Counted from the first letter of the stretch, positions 1 to 9,738 are shown. The stretch is DNA of 64,000 nt from Vibrio cortegadensis (GCF_024347395.1 NZ_AP025472.1:1550001-1614000); one strand, 5' to 3'. The notes: generated by a model not told the origin, from the sequence alone. Translations and numbers: made by a program.

Positions 1-48
1 TTTGCCCCAGTTTTAATGATATTCGGCTTGGTCACTAAATGATCCTTA

Positions 49-80
49 CATAGTTTGAAATGGTCATAGTTTGAAATGGT
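49..80. repeat. Two tandem copies of a 16-bp repeat
   Basis: The unit CATAGTTTGAAATGGT occurs twice head to tail at 49-64 and 65-80, followed by the first few bases of a third copy. It lies in the 240-bp gene-free start of the window. No other function is apparent there apart from a possible upstream region for the gene at 241. Confidence 0.8.
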
Positions 81-240
81 CATACAGAGTTGTGAGTCAG
101 ATAAAGTCTGTTGCCTCTGTCGTAATACCTTATACGTTATAATTGATTAACATAGCAATTCTTGTTCCAAAAAACGTTAACCAATAAAACGACATGAATG
201 TGGCTGGCGTGAAAATTGCTTTAGTAACAACAAAGAGAGA

Positions 241-783
241 ATGAATAAAAGGTATGCAACGCTTATGACTCACGAGAAACAGGTAAACGTCGATGACTCT
301 AAAAGCCAAACACCAACGGTCGAGAAGACAGAGTCTATTTGGCATATTGAGTGTCAGTTAATTTCAGAACAGATCGTTAAGAAGCTTTGGACGACCACCC
401 AATGGCAACTTAAAGGGTTCAATACTCGTCCTCAAATATTGCAGAAAAATGTAGGACTATTAGAGCTTCATAGAGATGAGCGTACGGATTACCGATTCAA
501 CTTGAACTCTCAGATGCCTAAACTCTTTGTCGTACTCGAAAATTTAGATGACGAAAGTCTTGAAGAGAATAGCGAAGCTAACGTTATCGCACCTAACATT
601 GTCACACTTACCGCGTCTCAGAGCGTTGCAGGACAATATATGGACGGTGATTACTTGGTGCTTTCCGATGACATGCCATTAGCAGTACAAGCTTGGATGG
701 AAGCGTATATAGGGCGCCATGGTGAATTAATCGAAGTTCGACGTAAGAAACGTAAAGGTGCGGGGCGCGCAAGTGGCAACTAA
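241..783 (+). CDS. DUF3305 protein of the formate dehydrogenase cluster
   Basis: This 180-residue soluble protein resembles the DUF3305 family, which travels with DUF3306 proteins and periplasmic formate dehydrogenase operons in Vibrio and related bacteria. The core 'SIWHIECQLISEQIVKKLW' followed by 'TRPQILQKNVGLLELHRDE' fits the family pattern. No signal peptide or membrane segment is visible, so it is probably cytoplasmic. Its 3' end overlaps the DUF3306 gene in another frame. The first ATG (241) has a purine-rich AAAGAGAGA run almost touching it, and an alternative ATG at 268 is possible. Its biochemical role is unknown; a maturation or accessory role for the dehydrogenase is inferred from context only. 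Confidence 0.72.
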   Translation: MNKRYATLMTHEKQVNVDDSKSQTPTVEKTESIWHIECQLISEQIVKKLWTTTQWQLKGFNTRPQILQKNVGLLELHRDERTDYRFNLNSQMPKLFVVLENLDDESLEENSEANVIAPNIVTLTASQSVAGQYMDGDYLVLSDDMPLAVQAWMEAYIGRHGELIEVRRKKRKGAGRASGN

Positions 784-1462
784 CTTTCTTTCACGCTGGT
801 CTCAACGAAAGCTGAGTAACAAAGAAGAACCTGTAGATAAAGTCGACCTTGATGTAGGTAATGAGGTTGTGCCTGATGCTCTGGGCATGAATGAAACGGA
901 TTCTGACCTTATAGCGACAGAGCTTAACACGATAACTACAGGCCCTAATACGTCCAAAGAGAGCGGTGTTAACGAAACTGGTTATCTAGAATCTGATCAT
1001 CCTGAAACAGAAAGCTCGGGCGATGTTGTGGACGCTTCCGTTACGGATCTTCCCATAGCGGAGCTATTAACCACAGGTGCTGAAGCCAGTGTTAAGAAAG
1101 CGGCTCTGAGGAAACTTTTCCTGAGTGGTGAATTTAGTGAAGTCGATGCGTTGAATGATTACGATCATGATTACAAAGCCGTTAAAACGCTCTCAAAAGA
1201 GGTTGCTGAAACACTTAGAGGCTGGGCGAAAGAGATTATCGAAGATGATCCTGAGGATATAGACCAACCCCAAGAGACTGCGTTAAATGAAGAGGCGGAT
1301 AATATCGCCAGTTCTGCAGAGTCCAATTCCAACGAAACTCATCAATATGCGACTGACACTGTAGTTGACGAACATCGAGTTGACGAACATCTCAATGATA
1401 ATCAAGTAAAGCATAATCAAGATAGTATGAACAAATCACCACTTAATGAGAATAATTGCTAA
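758..1462 (+). CDS. DUF3306 protein of the formate dehydrogenase cluster
   Basis: The N-terminus 'NFLSRWSQRKLSNKEE' is the hallmark of DUF3306 proteins. The protein is very acidic, and most of its length is low-complexity and probably disordered. A helical core lies near residues 110-165 ('LPIAELLTTGAEASVKKAALRKLFLSGEFSEVDALNDYDHDYK'-type region, seen around 1060-1180 bp). The gene overlaps the DUF3305 gene by 26 bp, which suggests translational coupling. The start must be GTG: either 758 or 773, the latter giving an N-terminus right at the conserved motif. The function is unknown. The C-terminal tail is poorly constrained in composition. Confidence 0.7.
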   Translation: MRGAQVATNFLSRWSQRKLSNKEEPVDKVDLDVGNEVVPDALGMNETDSDLIATELNTITTGPNTSKESGVNETGYLESDHPETESSGDVVDASVTDLPIAELLTTGAEASVKKAALRKLFLSGEFSEVDALNDYDHDYKAVKTLSKEVAETLRGWAKEIIEDDPEDIDQPQETALNEEADNIASSAESNSNETHQYATDTVVDEHRVDEHLNDNQVKHNQDSMNKSPLNENNC

Positions 1463-1551
1463 TAGAAACAATCACTAAATACCTCATTAGGGCTAGGACA
1501 AAATATACCATACAACAAATAGGTACATTTTGACTGATGAATCAATTGAAA

Positions 1552-1583
1552 GAGTGAGACAAATTGTCCCGCTCTTTTTTTTT
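1552..1583 (+). terminator. Rho-independent terminator after the DUF3306 gene
   Basis: GAGTGAGAC and GTCCCGCTC can pair across an AAATT loop with one G-U pair and one mismatch, and nine T residues follow. This ends the two-gene DUF3305/DUF3306 unit, so the downstream ferredoxin gene at 1715 probably has its own promoter between about 1590 and 1700. Confidence 0.7.
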
Positions 1584-1714
1584 GTTTGATGAAACTGAAC
1601 TTTTAAGATGCAATTTATGTGTATCTACCTGTTATTTAATACAAAAGTAAAAATGGAACACTATTTGCTATACAAAGTCTATCGCATGAATACGTTCTTT
1701 GATGGAACCAAGCA

Positions 1715-3376
1715 ATGTTAAAACAATTTTTACAACAAACAGAATCGGACAATGGAAAAGCAAGAGCCTTTGCTATTGAGAATACGGTTGAGTTAACCAA
1801 CCTTATTCCACCGACGGTCAGTTATGAAAGTGGCGGTAATACGCTAATTATTGGTCCAACCGCTATCATTGTGAGTGCATCTGAACAGCTCTCTCAAATG
1901 AACTCTTTGACCCTTCTGTCTACTGATGGCGAGAGATCTGAGCATTCCAATCTTTATTTCGCTAATTCAATCGAACTAAGTGGATTCTTAGGCACATTTG
2001 AAGTCGTTATCGAAAATCATGGTGTTCGCTCTAATCTTGCAAAAATAGCCGTTCACAGTGACTGTTTTGATGTCGTTTTGGACCTATCTCTTAATGGTTG
2101 TATGACGGAAGAAGTTCCAGTCCCAGGCTATTACCCAGTAGGAAGAGGCTATCCGTCACTCGCTGAAGCGCTAGAAGAGATCCCAACGCTAATGGGGACC
2201 TTTGATAAGCCTAAGTACTTCCGTTTGGATACCGATCTTTGTGCGCACAGTTCACGTGGCGTCAAAGGGTGTGAGCGATGTGTTGATGCTTGCCCTGCAG
2301 GTGCTCTTTCTAGTGAAGGAAACGATAAGATTGGTCATAAGATCGAGATCAACCCTTATTTATGTCAAGGCGTGGGAACATGCGCGACAGCTTGTCCTAC
2401 AGAAGCCATTCATTACGCACTTCCAAATCCTCAAGATACCCAAAAATTCATCGAACGTACGCTGCTTAATTACGAAGAGGCGGGCGGGCGAGATCCTATC
2501 GTGCTGATCTGTAGTGCTCGTCATGAAACTTATAATTTGATGGCGCTGAGAGTACTACCAGATAACGTTGTTCCAATTGTGGTTGAAGATTTGGCTTCTA
2601 TCGGTATTGATACTTGGTTTGCAGCCTTGACCAATGGCGCGACTCAAGTCTTGTTTGCGGCGAGTAAGCACATGCCTCAAACCATTCAACGCGTACTGAA
2701 TCATGAAGTCGGAATTGCTCAAGATCTTCTTGATCAGCTTGGTATCAACAAAGAGTGCGTTGATATCTTGTATCTGGAAACCCTAAGACATCAAACGCCA
2801 TCACTACAAACTCTTCCTTTTGAACTTTGGATAGGAGAGTTAGAAGGGAATAAGCGAGAAAGGCTATTCACCGCACTTGATGCTTTAGCCAGTAATCGAA
2901 TTCCGGTTGAAACCATTCAAGAGATGCCTTCAACAGCTCCATATGGTTCTGTTTCGTGTAGTGAGAAAGATTGCACACTGTGTATGGCGTGCGTTGCGGT
3001 TTGTCCTACAGCGGCTCTACATAATGATGGTCAATCTCCAAGCCTTAAATTCATCGAACAAGATTGTGTTCAGTGTGGCTTGTGTGAAAAAGCCTGTCCT
3101 GAAAAAGCATTGAGTTTAGAACCTCGTATGAACTGGGATAAAGAGACTCGCCAGTCTGCTATTTCACTTTATGACGAACCCGCAGCAGAGTGTTTACGCT
3201 GTCATAAGCCGTTTGCCCCGCAATCTATGATTACCATGTTACAAGACAAGTTACGTGGTCACTCTCATTTTTCTGATGCTGCCTCTCTTAACCGTATTGC
3301 GATGTGTGAAGATTGCCGTGTGGTTGATGTTTTTGAGTCGATGGCGGAAAAGCCTGAAGATCAACTGACTTACTAG
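1715..3376 (+). CDS. Polyferredoxin-like 4Fe-4S protein of the formate dehydrogenase cluster
   Basis: This 553-residue cytoplasmic iron-sulfur protein has no signal peptide. Cysteine motifs visible in order are 'GCERCVDACP' and 'CQGVGTCATACP' near residues 185-230, then 'CTLCMACVAVCP' and 'CVQCGLCEKACP' near residues 420-465. These indicate four 4Fe-4S clusters. A final 'CLRCH' plus 'CEDC' near the C-terminus could bind another metal. It begins the second transcription unit of the cluster and ends 6 bp before the TorD-like gene. In Vibrio genomes a protein of this architecture sits beside formate dehydrogenase. An electron-transfer role in the cytoplasm is inferred; the partner is not known from sequence. 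Confidence 0.82.
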   Translation: MLKQFLQQTESDNGKARAFAIENTVELTNLIPPTVSYESGGNTLIIGPTAIIVSASEQLSQMNSLTLLSTDGERSEHSNLYFANSIELSGFLGTFEVVIENHGVRSNLAKIAVHSDCFDVVLDLSLNGCMTEEVPVPGYYPVGRGYPSLAEALEEIPTLMGTFDKPKYFRLDTDLCAHSSRGVKGCERCVDACPAGALSSEGNDKIGHKIEINPYLCQGVGTCATACPTEAIHYALPNPQDTQKFIERTLLNYEEAGGRDPIVLICSARHETYNLMALRVLPDNVVPIVVEDLASIGIDTWFAALTNGATQVLFAASKHMPQTIQRVLNHEVGIAQDLLDQLGINKECVDILYLETLRHQTPSLQTLPFELWIGELEGNKRERLFTALDALASNRIPVETIQEMPSTAPYGSVSCSEKDCTLCMACVAVCPTAALHNDGQSPSLKFIEQDCVQCGLCEKACPEKALSLEPRMNWDKETRQSAISLYDEPAAECLRCHKPFAPQSMITMLQDKLRGHSHFSDAASLNRIAMCEDCRVVDVFESMAEKPEDQLTY

Positions 3377-3382
3377 AAGGGA

Positions 3383-4042
3383 ATGAACGTGGAACTAGAA
3401 CAAGATCAATCCTTAAGAATCGATATCTATCTGCTGATTGCGCAGTTATTAAGAGAATCACCAAGCCAAGATTTACTTCATTTCCTTACGGAGATTGAAC
3501 TGAATCAAGGTACTCAGCCAATGGCTATCGCGTGGGCTAAATTGAAATCGGCGGCTCAAGCAGGTGATGTTTTCAAAATCGAAGAGGAGTTTCAAGATCT
3601 CTTCATTGGTGTTGGGCGCGGAGAAGTCGTTCCATTTGGTTCATGGCATATTGCTGGTGCATTAATGGAAAAGCCACTATCCGATCTCCGCCAAAGTTTA
3701 GCGGAACTTGGCTTTGAACGAAATGAGGATGTGAAAGAGCCAGAAGATCATATGGCAGCACTTTGTGAAGTGATGTCTCTATTGATCGAGTCTTCGAATG
3801 ATGAACCTAAAGCTGCATTTGCGATTCAGAAGAAATTTTTCAACCAGCACATATCGCCTTGGTACCTGTCGTTAGTGAATCACATTCAACAATCAAAAAG
3901 TGCGGATTTCTATCTAGCTGTTGCCGCTTTAATTGAAGGTTACTTGAGCTTAGAACAAGTGAACTTTGCAGAAAACCCGATGAATAAAAGAAATAACTCA
4001 AAAATTGACGTGAAGAACGTTGTTGATTCAGCAACGAATTAA
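3383..4042 (+). CDS. TorD-family molybdoenzyme chaperone
   Basis: This all-helical protein of about 219 residues has TorD/DmsD-like features: 'EEEFQDLFIGVGRGEVVPFGSWHIAGALMEKPL', near residues 70-100, matches the conserved E-x-x-x-L-F-x-G-x-G-x-x-P segment of the family. Such chaperones bind the Tat signal of a molybdoenzyme and help insert the cofactor before export. The obvious client is the formate dehydrogenase catalytic subunit at 4324, and possibly the small Tat protein at 4116. The ATG at 3383 touches its AGAAGGGA ribosome site; the GTG at 3389 gives better spacing and may be the true start. Confidence 0.82.
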   Translation: MNVELEQDQSLRIDIYLLIAQLLRESPSQDLLHFLTEIELNQGTQPMAIAWAKLKSAAQAGDVFKIEEEFQDLFIGVGRGEVVPFGSWHIAGALMEKPLSDLRQSLAELGFERNEDVKEPEDHMAALCEVMSLLIESSNDEPKAAFAIQKKFFNQHISPWYLSLVNHIQQSKSADFYLAVAALIEGYLSLEQVNFAENPMNKRNNSKIDVKNVVDSATN

Positions 4043-4115
4043 CCAGAACTCCACATATTAAGCAAAAGAGATGCACAAGCATCCACTGATGCCAATTTGG
4101 CAAAGGACGCAATGT

Positions 4116-4313
4116 ATGAAAGACAAAAACGAAGTAAACACCAGCCGACGAGATTTACTTAAAGGCATAACAACAGCGACAGTAGCAGGTGCTGTGATTG
4201 CTGGCACGACTAAAATCGCTGCGGCATCGGATACTGAACAACCTAAAGTTGAAGTTAAAACAGAAGGTTACAAAGAAACTCAACATATTCGTGATTATTA
4301 CGACACGCTTTAG
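4116..4313 (+). CDS. Small twin-arginine-signal formate dehydrogenase accessory protein
   Basis: This protein of 65 residues has a Tat motif 'SRRDLLKG' at residues 10-17, then an alanine-rich hydrophobic stretch, then a short polar tail ending 'HIRDYYDTL'. The start at 4116 is chosen because AAAGGA lies 9-10 bp upstream; the longer reading frame from 4071 would put about 15 residues before the Tat motif. Small Tat proteins of this kind are regular members of Vibrio and Shewanella formate dehydrogenase clusters, directly before the catalytic subunit. It may be a membrane-anchored or periplasmic accessory; its exact role is not established. Confidence 0.78.
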   Translation: MKDKNEVNTSRRDLLKGITTATVAGAVIAGTTKIAAASDTEQPKVEVKTEGYKETQHIRDYYDTL

Positions 4314-4323
4314 GAGCTAAATA

Positions 4324-7179
4324 ATGAAATTAATGAAACGCTCCGATAGCGTATCAAAGGCTGAAAATCAGTTTGGTATTAGCCGCCGCGCATTTATGAA
4401 GAACTCTTCACTTGCTGCTGGTGGTGTAGCGGCTGGCGCTTGTATGTTTGCGCCGGGCATGATGAAAAAAGCGGAAGCAAAAACAGTAGATGCTGATGCT
4501 AAAACTGAGATAAAACGTACCATCTGTTCACACTGTTCTGTTGGCTGCGGTATCTACGCAGAAGTACAAAATGGCGTATGGACGGGTCAAGAACCCGCTT
4601 ACGATCACCCATTTAACGCTGGTGGACACTGTGCGAAAGGTGCTGCGTTACGTGAACATGGTCATGGTGAACGCCGTCTTAAATACCCGATGAAGTTAGA
4701 AAACGGCAAATGGAAGAAGTTATCGTGGGATCAAGCGATCGAAGAGATCGGTGAGAAAGCGTTGCAGATTCGCAAAGAGTCTGGTCCTGATTCGGTTTAT
4801 TGGCTAGGCAGTGCAAAACACAGCAATGAACAGGCCTACATGTTCCGTAAGATGGCATCGCTTTGGGGTACGAATAACGTCGATCACCAAGCGCGAATTT
4901 GTCACTCAACCACAGTTGCTGGTGTTGCCAACACTTGGGGTTACGGGGCAATGACAAACTCTTTCAATGATATGCATAACTGTAAGTCGATGCTATTCAT
5001 TGGTTCAAACCCTGCAGAAGCTCATCCCGTTGCCATGCAGCACATCTTAATCGCTAAAGAGAAAAACAACTGTAAGATCGTAGTTGCTGATCCTCGCCGC
5101 ACTCGTACCGCCGCTAAAGCGGATCATTACGTATCACTTCGTCCTGGTTCTGATGTTGCCTTTATTTGGGGCGTGCTATGGCATGTGTTTGAAAATAAAT
5201 GGGAAGACAAAGAGTTCATTCGTCAGCGTGTATTCGGTATGGATGAAATTCGTGAAGAAGTGGCGAAATGGACACCAGAAGAGGTTGAACGCGTAACGGG
5301 CATTTCACGTGATGAAGTGTACCAAACGGCGAAACTGCTATCTGAAAACCGCCCTGGGTGTGTGGTTTGGTGTATGGGTGGTACTCAACATACAACGGGT
5401 AACAACAACACTCGTGCATACTGTATTCTTGAGCTTGCTCTTGGCAATATGGGTAAATCAGGTGGCGGTGCAAACATCTTCCGTGGTCACGATAACGTTC
5501 AAGGCGCAACAGATTTAGGCGTTTTGTCTCATACACTTCCGGGCTATTACGGCTTATCTGAAGGCGCGTGGAAACACTGGTCTAAAGTATGGGAACTTGA
5601 TTACTCTTGGGTTCAAAACCAATTCGACCAAAATAAATATCGCGGTAAAAAACCAATGAACAACATGGGTATCCCTGTGTCTCGTTGGATTGATGGTGTA
5701 TTAGAAAATAAAGATAATATCGAACAGAACGATAATATCCGCGCGATGTTCTATTGGGGTCATGCCGTTAACTCACAAACTCGCGGCGTCGAAATGAAAA
5801 AAGCGATGCAGAAGCTCGACATGATGGTCATTGTCGATCCATACCCAACCGTTGCGGCTGTCATGAATGACCGTACGGATGGCGTGTATCTGCTTCCTGC
5901 AACCACGCAATTTGAAACGTCGGGTTCAGTTACGGCTTCAAACCGTTCATTCCAATGGCGTGAGCAAGTGATACAGCCACTGTTTGAATCGAAGGTCGAT
6001 CATGAAATCATGTACTTACTGACGAAGAAACTTGGCTTTTCTGATCAACTTTTCAAAAACGTTGCCGTGAACGGAAATATTCCCGTCATCGAAGACATCA
6101 CTCGCGAATTCAACCGTGGTATGTGGACGATTGGTTACACAGGCCAAAGCCCTGAGCGAATCAAATCACACACTATGAACTGGCACACTTTCCATAAAAC
6201 ATCATTAGAAGCGGAAGGCGGCCCTGCGCACGGTGAAACCTATGGTCTTCCTTGGCCATGTTGGGGCACCCCTGAAATGAAGCACCCAGGTTCGCATATT
6301 CTTTATGATACATCGAAACCAGTAGCTCTTGGTGGTGGTAACTTCCGTGCTCGCTTTGGTGTTGAATTTGAAGGTAAAAACCTACTTGCAGAAGACAGCT
6401 TCTCAAAAGATTGTGAGCTTGAAGATGGATACCCAGAATTTAGCTCTAAACTGCTTAAACACCTAGGTTGGTGGGATGATCTCACTGAAGCAGAAAAAGC
6501 AGCCGCTGAAGGTAAAAACTGGAAAACGGACACATCTGGTGGTATCCAGCGCGTCGCGATTAAGCATGGTTGTATGCCTTACGGTAATGCTAAAGCTCGT
6601 GCGGTGGTTTGGACATTCCCAGATCGCGTTCCGTTGCACCGTGAGCCACTGTATACACCGCGCCGCGACCTAGTTGCTGATTACCCAACCTGGGATGACA
6701 GTGAATCGATCTACCGTCTACCTACGATGTACAAATCAATTCAAGATCAAGACAAGTCGAAAGAGTATCCGATCATTCTAACGTCTGGTCGTCTTGTTGA
6801 GTACGAAGGTGGTGGTGAAGAGACACGTTCAAACCCTTGGTTAGCGGAATTACAGCAAGAGATGTTCGTTGAAGTAAACCCGAAAGATGCCAATGACATT
6901 GGATTCAAAGATGGCGATATGGTTTGGGTTGAAGGCGCAGAAAAAGGACGTATTCATGTGAAAGCAATGGTGACTCGTAGAGTGAAACCTGGCTTAGCAT
7001 TTTTGCCTTTCCATTTCGGCGGTAAATTCCAAGGTGAAGAGTTACGTGATAAGTACCCAGAAGGCACCGATCCTTATGTGATTGGTGAATCTGCAAACAT
7101 CGCAACGACTTATGGTTATGACCCTGTAACGCAAATGCAGGAAACCAAAGTTACTCTCTGTAAAATTAGTAAAGCGTAG
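4324..7179 (+). CDS. fdhA: Formate dehydrogenase catalytic subunit, Mo/W-bis-MGD, Tat-exported
   Basis: This 951-residue molybdopterin oxidoreductase oxidises formate to CO2 in the periplasm and passes electrons to the beta subunit. A Tat signal 'SRRAFMKN' is at residues 20-27. A 4Fe-4S motif 'CSHCSVGCG', completed by 'GGHCAKG', lies near residues 68-105. The catalytic residue is a cysteine (Cys193, in 'ARICHSTTV', with the adjacent His194), not selenocysteine. The C-terminal molybdopterin dinucleotide-binding domain begins near residue 810 ('PIILTSGRLVEYEGGGEETR'). GGAG lies 7 bp before the ATG. It is followed after 11 bp by the beta subunit gene. Confidence 0.93.
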   Translation: MKLMKRSDSVSKAENQFGISRRAFMKNSSLAAGGVAAGACMFAPGMMKKAEAKTVDADAKTEIKRTICSHCSVGCGIYAEVQNGVWTGQEPAYDHPFNAGGHCAKGAALREHGHGERRLKYPMKLENGKWKKLSWDQAIEEIGEKALQIRKESGPDSVYWLGSAKHSNEQAYMFRKMASLWGTNNVDHQARICHSTTVAGVANTWGYGAMTNSFNDMHNCKSMLFIGSNPAEAHPVAMQHILIAKEKNNCKIVVADPRRTRTAAKADHYVSLRPGSDVAFIWGVLWHVFENKWEDKEFIRQRVFGMDEIREEVAKWTPEEVERVTGISRDEVYQTAKLLSENRPGCVVWCMGGTQHTTGNNNTRAYCILELALGNMGKSGGGANIFRGHDNVQGATDLGVLSHTLPGYYGLSEGAWKHWSKVWELDYSWVQNQFDQNKYRGKKPMNNMGIPVSRWIDGVLENKDNIEQNDNIRAMFYWGHAVNSQTRGVEMKKAMQKLDMMVIVDPYPTVAAVMNDRTDGVYLLPATTQFETSGSVTASNRSFQWREQVIQPLFESKVDHEIMYLLTKKLGFSDQLFKNVAVNGNIPVIEDITREFNRGMWTIGYTGQSPERIKSHTMNWHTFHKTSLEAEGGPAHGETYGLPWPCWGTPEMKHPGSHILYDTSKPVALGGGNFRARFGVEFEGKNLLAEDSFSKDCELEDGYPEFSSKLLKHLGWWDDLTEAEKAAAEGKNWKTDTSGGIQRVAIKHGCMPYGNAKARAVVWTFPDRVPLHREPLYTPRRDLVADYPTWDDSESIYRLPTMYKSIQDQDKSKEYPIILTSGRLVEYEGGGEETRSNPWLAELQQEMFVEVNPKDANDIGFKDGDMVWVEGAEKGRIHVKAMVTRRVKPGLAFLPFHFGGKFQGEELRDKYPEGTDPYVIGESANIATTYGYDPVTQMQETKVTLCKISKA

Positions 7180-7190
7180 GAGTCATAAAG

Positions 7191-7799
7191 ATGGCTAGAA
7201 TGAAATTCCTTTGTGACACCAAGCGTTGTATCGAATGTAATGGCTGTGTCACAGCATGTAAAAATGAAAATGATGATGCTCTAGAGTGGGGCATTCAACG
7301 TCGACGTGTTGTCACTTTAAATGATGGCGAACCGGGAGAAAACTCAATCTCAGTGGCTTGTATGCACTGTACAGATGCTCCTTGTATGGCGGTTTGTCCT
7401 GCAGATTGCTTTGAGCACACTGAAGATGGCATCGTGCTGCATAATAAAGATTTATGCATCGGCTGTGGCTACTGCCTGTTTGCTTGCCCGTTTGGTGCAC
7501 CACAATTTCCTAAGCAGTCTGCTTTTGGTGAGCGTGGAAAAATGGATAAATGTACTTTCTGTGCTGGCGGTCCTGAAACGGAAGCGGGTTCTGAAGAAGA
7601 GCGCAAAAAGTACGGTGCAAACCGTATCGCAGAAGGCAAACTGCCAATGTGTGCGTCACTTTGTTCAACTAAAGCTTTGATTGCGGGTGATGCAGAGAAA
7701 GTGTCTGAGATCTTCCGCCAACGTGTGGTAGAGCGCGGAGCAAAAGGCGCTGGCTGGACAAACGGCGAAGATCTTTCTTTTGATGCGACTAAGAGCTAA
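7191..7799 (+). CDS. fdhB: Formate dehydrogenase iron-sulfur (beta) subunit
   Basis: This 202-residue protein carries the four-cluster ferredoxin pattern of formate dehydrogenase beta subunits: 'CIECNGCVTACKNEN' near residue 14, 'CMHCTDAPCMAVCP' near 62, 'CIGCGYCLFACPFGAP' near 92, and later cysteines 'KCTFCAGG' and 'CASLCSTKAL'. It conveys electrons from the catalytic subunit to the membrane cytochrome b subunit. It has no Tat signal of its own and would be co-exported with FdhA. Its TAA stop overlaps an ATG of the next frame, consistent with one operon. Confidence 0.93.
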   Translation: MARMKFLCDTKRCIECNGCVTACKNENDDALEWGIQRRRVVTLNDGEPGENSISVACMHCTDAPCMAVCPADCFEHTEDGIVLHNKDLCIGCGYCLFACPFGAPQFPKQSAFGERGKMDKCTFCAGGPETEAGSEEERKKYGANRIAEGKLPMCASLCSTKALIAGDAEKVSEIFRQRVVERGAKGAGWTNGEDLSFDATKS

Positions 7800-7816
7800 T
7801 GATGACGGAGAGAGTT

Positions 7817-8821
7817 ATGTTTCAACGTCTTAAACGTGCGACTCTCGTGATGCTGCCTTTATTGGCAGCATTCCTACTCGCGTTTAGTTTTCCTACGTCG
7901 GCACAAGAGCAGAGTGCATCTTCTGCTGAGAAAGAGATGACTCAGTTAGCGGGAGCAGATTTTTGGCGTCAAGTTAAAGATGGAGAAGTCGGGTATACCA
8001 CCTCTCAATTTCCTGAGCATGGCATGCTTATCAGTACCCCGGGACAAACATGGTTCTTATTAAAAGAGAAATGGATGTCACCTGCTGGCGCAATCGCTAT
8101 TTTTGGTAGCATTGCGATGGTCGTCTTGGCTTATATTGCTGTAGGGCCGTTAATGCTGAGCGCACCGAGAACAGGTAAGAAAATTAAGCGTTGGTCTCGT
8201 TTAGATCGTGCTTTGCACTGGAGTATGGCGTTTACTTTCTTAACGTTGGCTTTTAGTGGCTTGATGTTGGTTTACGGAAAACACTTCCTAAAACCCTATA
8301 TCCCAACCGATTGGTGGGGAAACATCATCTATCTCGCTAAGCAGTATCATAACTATGTAGGTCCACTGTTCTTCATTCTACTGACTTGTATCTTATTGAA
8401 ATGGTGGCGTAAGTCGCTATTCAACAAAACGGATATATCTTGGTTTATGAAGATGGGTGGCATGGTAGGGAAACATAAAGGAACCCATCCATCAGCAGGG
8501 TTCTCCAATGGTGGTGAAAAAGCGATCTATTGGTTGCTGATCGTATTTGGTGCAGTTGCGGCGGTCAGTGGACTAGTGCTCGACTTCCCAATTTTTGACC
8601 AAACTCGCCGAGATATGGAGCTATCGAATCTGGTTCATATGTTCTCTGCACTGATCTTGATTTGTGGTTTCATCTTCCATATCTATATCGGTTTATTTGG
8701 CATGGAAGGCGCACTAGAAGGTATGGTTACTGGTGAAGTCGATGAAACGTGGGCAAAAGAGCACCATGATCTTTGGTATGAAGAGGTGAAGTCGGCTCAA
8801 CACTCAGAGAAGAGTGATTAG
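7817..8821 (+). CDS. fdhC: Formate dehydrogenase cytochrome b (gamma) subunit
   Basis: This membrane-anchored diheme cytochrome b takes electrons from the beta subunit and reduces quinone. The protein starts with a cleavable-looking signal (about residues 1-27, ending 'FPTSAQ'). A periplasmic region and four hydrophobic segments follow (around residues 88-110, 140-160, 180-200 and 245-290). Histidines in 'RALHWSMAF', 'YHNYVGP' and 'LVHMFSALI...FHIYIG' are suitable haem ligands. The start at 7817 is preferred over 7799 because CGGAGAGAG lies just before it and the signal peptide then begins at residue 1. It is the last gene of the formate dehydrogenase operon. Confidence 0.9.
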   Translation: MFQRLKRATLVMLPLLAAFLLAFSFPTSAQEQSASSAEKEMTQLAGADFWRQVKDGEVGYTTSQFPEHGMLISTPGQTWFLLKEKWMSPAGAIAIFGSIAMVVLAYIAVGPLMLSAPRTGKKIKRWSRLDRALHWSMAFTFLTLAFSGLMLVYGKHFLKPYIPTDWWGNIIYLAKQYHNYVGPLFFILLTCILLKWWRKSLFNKTDISWFMKMGGMVGKHKGTHPSAGFSNGGEKAIYWLLIVFGAVAAVSGLVLDFPIFDQTRRDMELSNLVHMFSALILICGFIFHIYIGLFGMEGALEGMVTGEVDETWAKEHHDLWYEEVKSAQHSEKSD

Positions 8822-8934
8822 CAGATCTCTTTTATCAGTAACATCAACCAAGGTGGCTTAGTCATCTTGGTTGATAAAACGGCACTTGAATCAAGCTTAC
8901 ATAACGTTAATTAGTTCAGAGAGTAAATAGTTTC

Positions 8935-9354
8935 ATGAACGCAACCAACAAAAATGGCATCTGGTTTGCCTATATAGCCAGCCTTTTAACCCCATTTACG
9001 TTTCTTATATCAGGCATTATAGCCATTGTTTACGCAGGCTATCGACTTGATAAAAACGAAGACGGTGACATGGTGAATTCCCATTATTATGGGCTGATCC
9101 GTAGCTTTTTCCTTTTTCTAACATTTTTTGTCGTGTTAATTGTAACTGTTGCGACATCGAACGGTGTGTTAGCTGGAATGAATGACTACTGGTATCAATC
9201 GACTTGGATTGACTCAATCGCTTACATCATTCCCTATATTGGCGCTGGATTCGCTGCAATGGCTATTGTGGTATGGATTTATCGCTTAATACAAGGGATG
9301 AGACAACTGAAACAAGGCATTCCGCATGCCCCTTCAACAGGGCCAAACTTATAA
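8935..9354 (+). CDS. Small integral membrane protein, DUF4870-like
   Basis: This 139-residue protein has three or four transmembrane segments (about residues 10-32, 54-76, 93-115 and the end of that region). The pattern resembles DUF4870-type membrane proteins, including a short cytoplasmic loop 'YRLDKNEDGDMVNSHY' after the first helix. It lies 113 bp after the formate dehydrogenase operon on the same strand, with a strong terminator after it. There is no evidence that it belongs to the dehydrogenase. The function is unknown. Confidence 0.65.
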   Translation: MNATNKNGIWFAYIASLLTPFTFLISGIIAIVYAGYRLDKNEDGDMVNSHYYGLIRSFFLFLTFFVVLIVTVATSNGVLAGMNDYWYQSTWIDSIAYIIPYIGAGFAAMAIVVWIYRLIQGMRQLKQGIPHAPSTGPNL

Positions 9355-9359
9355 ATTTC

Positions 9360-9380
9360 AAGAGCGGTATCGCCGCTCTT
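9360..9380 (+). terminator. Rho-independent terminator
   Basis: An 8-bp perfect stem AAGAGCGG / CCGCTCTT with a five-base loop is followed by TTATTTC. It lies 5 bp after the stop of the membrane protein gene. Confidence 0.85.
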
Positions 9381-9738
9381 TATTTCAATATTCATATTTC
9401 CAAACTCAGATTTACAAACATTGAGATACTGTGTATATAAACAGGCAGCTTATCACTCAACCTGAAACTACCTCTTAGACCTTCGATTTACACCTAGTTA
9501 ATAGAAAAAGTCCATCAGATAAAAACCATCACATAGTAATTACCGCTCTGACGATGATCGCTCATGCCAGTTGTTTTTCTATCGGCGTAAATTGATACGC
9601 CTTGTTTTAGGGCAACATCACCAAAATAGTGCATTATCCTTTATTTTATCCATTTGCTATACGATGAGACACTCTAACAAATCGTTTAACCCATTAAATA
9701 TAAACAAGTTTTAATTTATATAGGATATGAGGGCTAAC

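Noticed and set aside
4897..4905. Selenocysteine formate dehydrogenase
   Set aside because: The catalytic codon is TGT (Cys193), not TGA, and no SECIS-like hairpin is needed.
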